DNA from: Mycolicibacterium setense
GTDB lineage: Bacteria; Actinomycetota; Actinomycetes; Mycobacteriales; Mycobacteriaceae
Assembly: GCF_000805385.1 (NCBI RefSeq)
Contig: NZ_JTJW01000009.1
Span: 248,001-312,000, forward strand
DNA length: 64,000 bases
Direction of reading: 5' to 3'
Below are positions 63,451 to 64,000 of the stretch, piece by piece. Positions within the stretch are counted from its first letter, which is position 1; each line of letters starts with the position of its first letter. Made by a program: the position numbers and the translations under genes. The notes below the pieces were generated by a model. That model was not told the DNA's origin and made no database searches. It saw only the letters and a list, made by a program, of their open reading frames with translations.

Positions 63451-63516
63451 CAATCCTCGGTGTAGTGCTTCCCTCGATCGTTCAGCCGTGCAAATGCCTT
63501 CGAGGCACGACTCCGT

Positions 63517-63849
63517 CTAACTGGGCGGGGGCGGGCATTCGAGAACCGCGATCGAGTTGCCGGGGAACAGCCGGAGTTGCGGATGTTCGGCGAAGATCTT
63601 CACCGCCTCGTCATGTGAGTCCGCTTCCACGATCATGTACGCCGTCATGCTGTCGGTGAAGTCTTCGGTGCCCTGCGCTGTCACCGACTTCTTGGCGTTC
63701 AGCGGAGCGCCGGCGTCGACAATCGCGCTCTGGTGTGACTGCGCCCATGAGGCCCAAGCGCTCATGAACTCCGACTGCTGTTGCGCTGTGATTGAGGCTT
63801 TGTCCGCTTCACCTGCCGCGCCGTTGAAGATCGCGAGGAATCTGCCCAT
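63517..63849 (-). CDS. YCII/DGPF-like small protein
   Basis: A 110-residue soluble protein with a ferredoxin-like pattern typical of the YciI/DGPF (dimeric alpha-beta barrel) families. It has an N-terminal strand FLAIFNG, a long helix with ITAQQQSEFMSAWASWAQSH, a strand AYMIVEADSHDEAVKIFAEHP (about 71-91) and a final strand SIAVLECPP. No catalytic residue is certain. The ATG at 63849 is preferred over an ATG 24 nt upstream because it begins with the first beta-strand. The adjacent partial VOC gene on the same strand may be in one unit. Confidence 0.72.
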   Translation of the reverse strand: MGRFLAIFNGAAGEADKASITAQQQSEFMSAWASWAQSHQSAIVDAGAPLNAKKSVTAQGTEDFTDSMTAYMIVEADSHDEAVKIFAEHPQLRLFPGNSIAVLECPPPPS

Positions 63850-63925
63850 AGCCGAACCATAGTGGCGCACCACGTTGTGCGGCCTGCCGTGCCTTCCTGG
63901 GCCGCTGCGCGCGATCGGCGGACCG

Positions 63926-64000
63926 CTAGACCCCGAACTTGGCGCGTGCCTGGTCGGTGACCGGCGTGAACAGGTTGACGAGGTTTCCGTCGGGATCGCG
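63926..64000 (-). CDS. VOC/glyoxalase-family protein, only C-terminus in window
   Basis: The last 24 residues of a gene entering from beyond the right edge: RDPDGNLVNLFTPVTDQARA followed by KFGV and a TAG stop. DPDGN-x-VNLF is the hallmark end of vicinal-oxygen-chelate (glyoxalase/bleomycin-resistance-like) proteins. The stop is at 63926-63928. Nothing more can be said without the upstream sequence. Confidence 0.7.
   Translation of the reverse strand, partial: RDPDGNLVNLFTPVTDQARAKFGV

Overview
The window is high-GC DNA (roughly 65-70 percent by eye) with the gene repertoire of a fast-growing mycobacterium (Mycolicibacterium-like). It carries an Mcr-type alpha-methylacyl-CoA racemase, an MmpL-family transporter, orphan Mce-associated membrane proteins, a WS/DGAT-like acyltransferase, a DUF5302 protein, leucine-carboxyl-methyltransferase-like enzymes and a canonical KstR box. 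Many starts are GTG, many genes overlap by ATGA or GTGA, and several genes look leaderless (TANNNT ending 6-7 nt before the start codon). No rRNA, tRNA, CRISPR array or intact insertion sequence was seen. The species cannot be fixed from the sequence alone.

Layout. 1-3.7 kb: two tandem acetate-type sodium:solute symporters, the first cut by the window edge, with a DUF485 partner. 3.9-11 kb: a membrane acyltransferase, an AbiEi/DUF559 gene bracketed by two copies of a hairpin element, DUF5302, an F420/flavin PPOX protein, two paralogous SAM methyltransferases, an esterase, DUF1697 and hydroxypyruvate isomerase. 11-17 kb: a self-sufficient CYP102-type P450-reductase fusion and an EthA/MymA-like Baeyer-Villiger monooxygenase, divergent from a PucR-type regulator. 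17-27 kb: GntR, sirtuin, methyltransferase, TetR, MMPL transporter, DoxX, a very small gene, nitronate monooxygenase, SDR, mcr and a crotonase. From memory, gene order and orientation here match the inverted M. tuberculosis Rv1141c-Rv1153c block, in which the transporter is split into mmpL13a and mmpL13b; here it is one intact frame.

27-43 kb: two MFS transporters, an aldo/keto reductase, regulators, a gamma-carbonic-anhydrase-like protein, a secreted fasciclin protein, then a beta-oxidation set (thiolase, crotonase and acyl-CoA dehydrogenase in one operon, plus a CoA-transferase and a FadR-type regulator). After these come a DUF3556 membrane protein with a KstR box over its promoter, a DoxX protein, and an SDR/TetR pair with two palindromic operators. 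43-47 kb: a tightly coupled operon of two Mce-associated proteins, an epoxide-hydrolase-like enzyme and a WS/DGAT-like protein.

47-64 kb: TetR, an alpha/beta hydrolase coupled to a three-part kinase/middle-domain/aminotransferase protein, then three large LAL-type ATPase-LuxR regulators. A short sigma factor is coupled to the second of these and appears to lack most of its SnoaL-like regulatory tail. A fumarate-reductase-like flavoprotein diverges from the third. Small genes, repeats suggestive of a decayed mobile element and a partial VOC protein close the window. Overall this is an accessory lipid and xenobiotic catabolism region with many local regulators.
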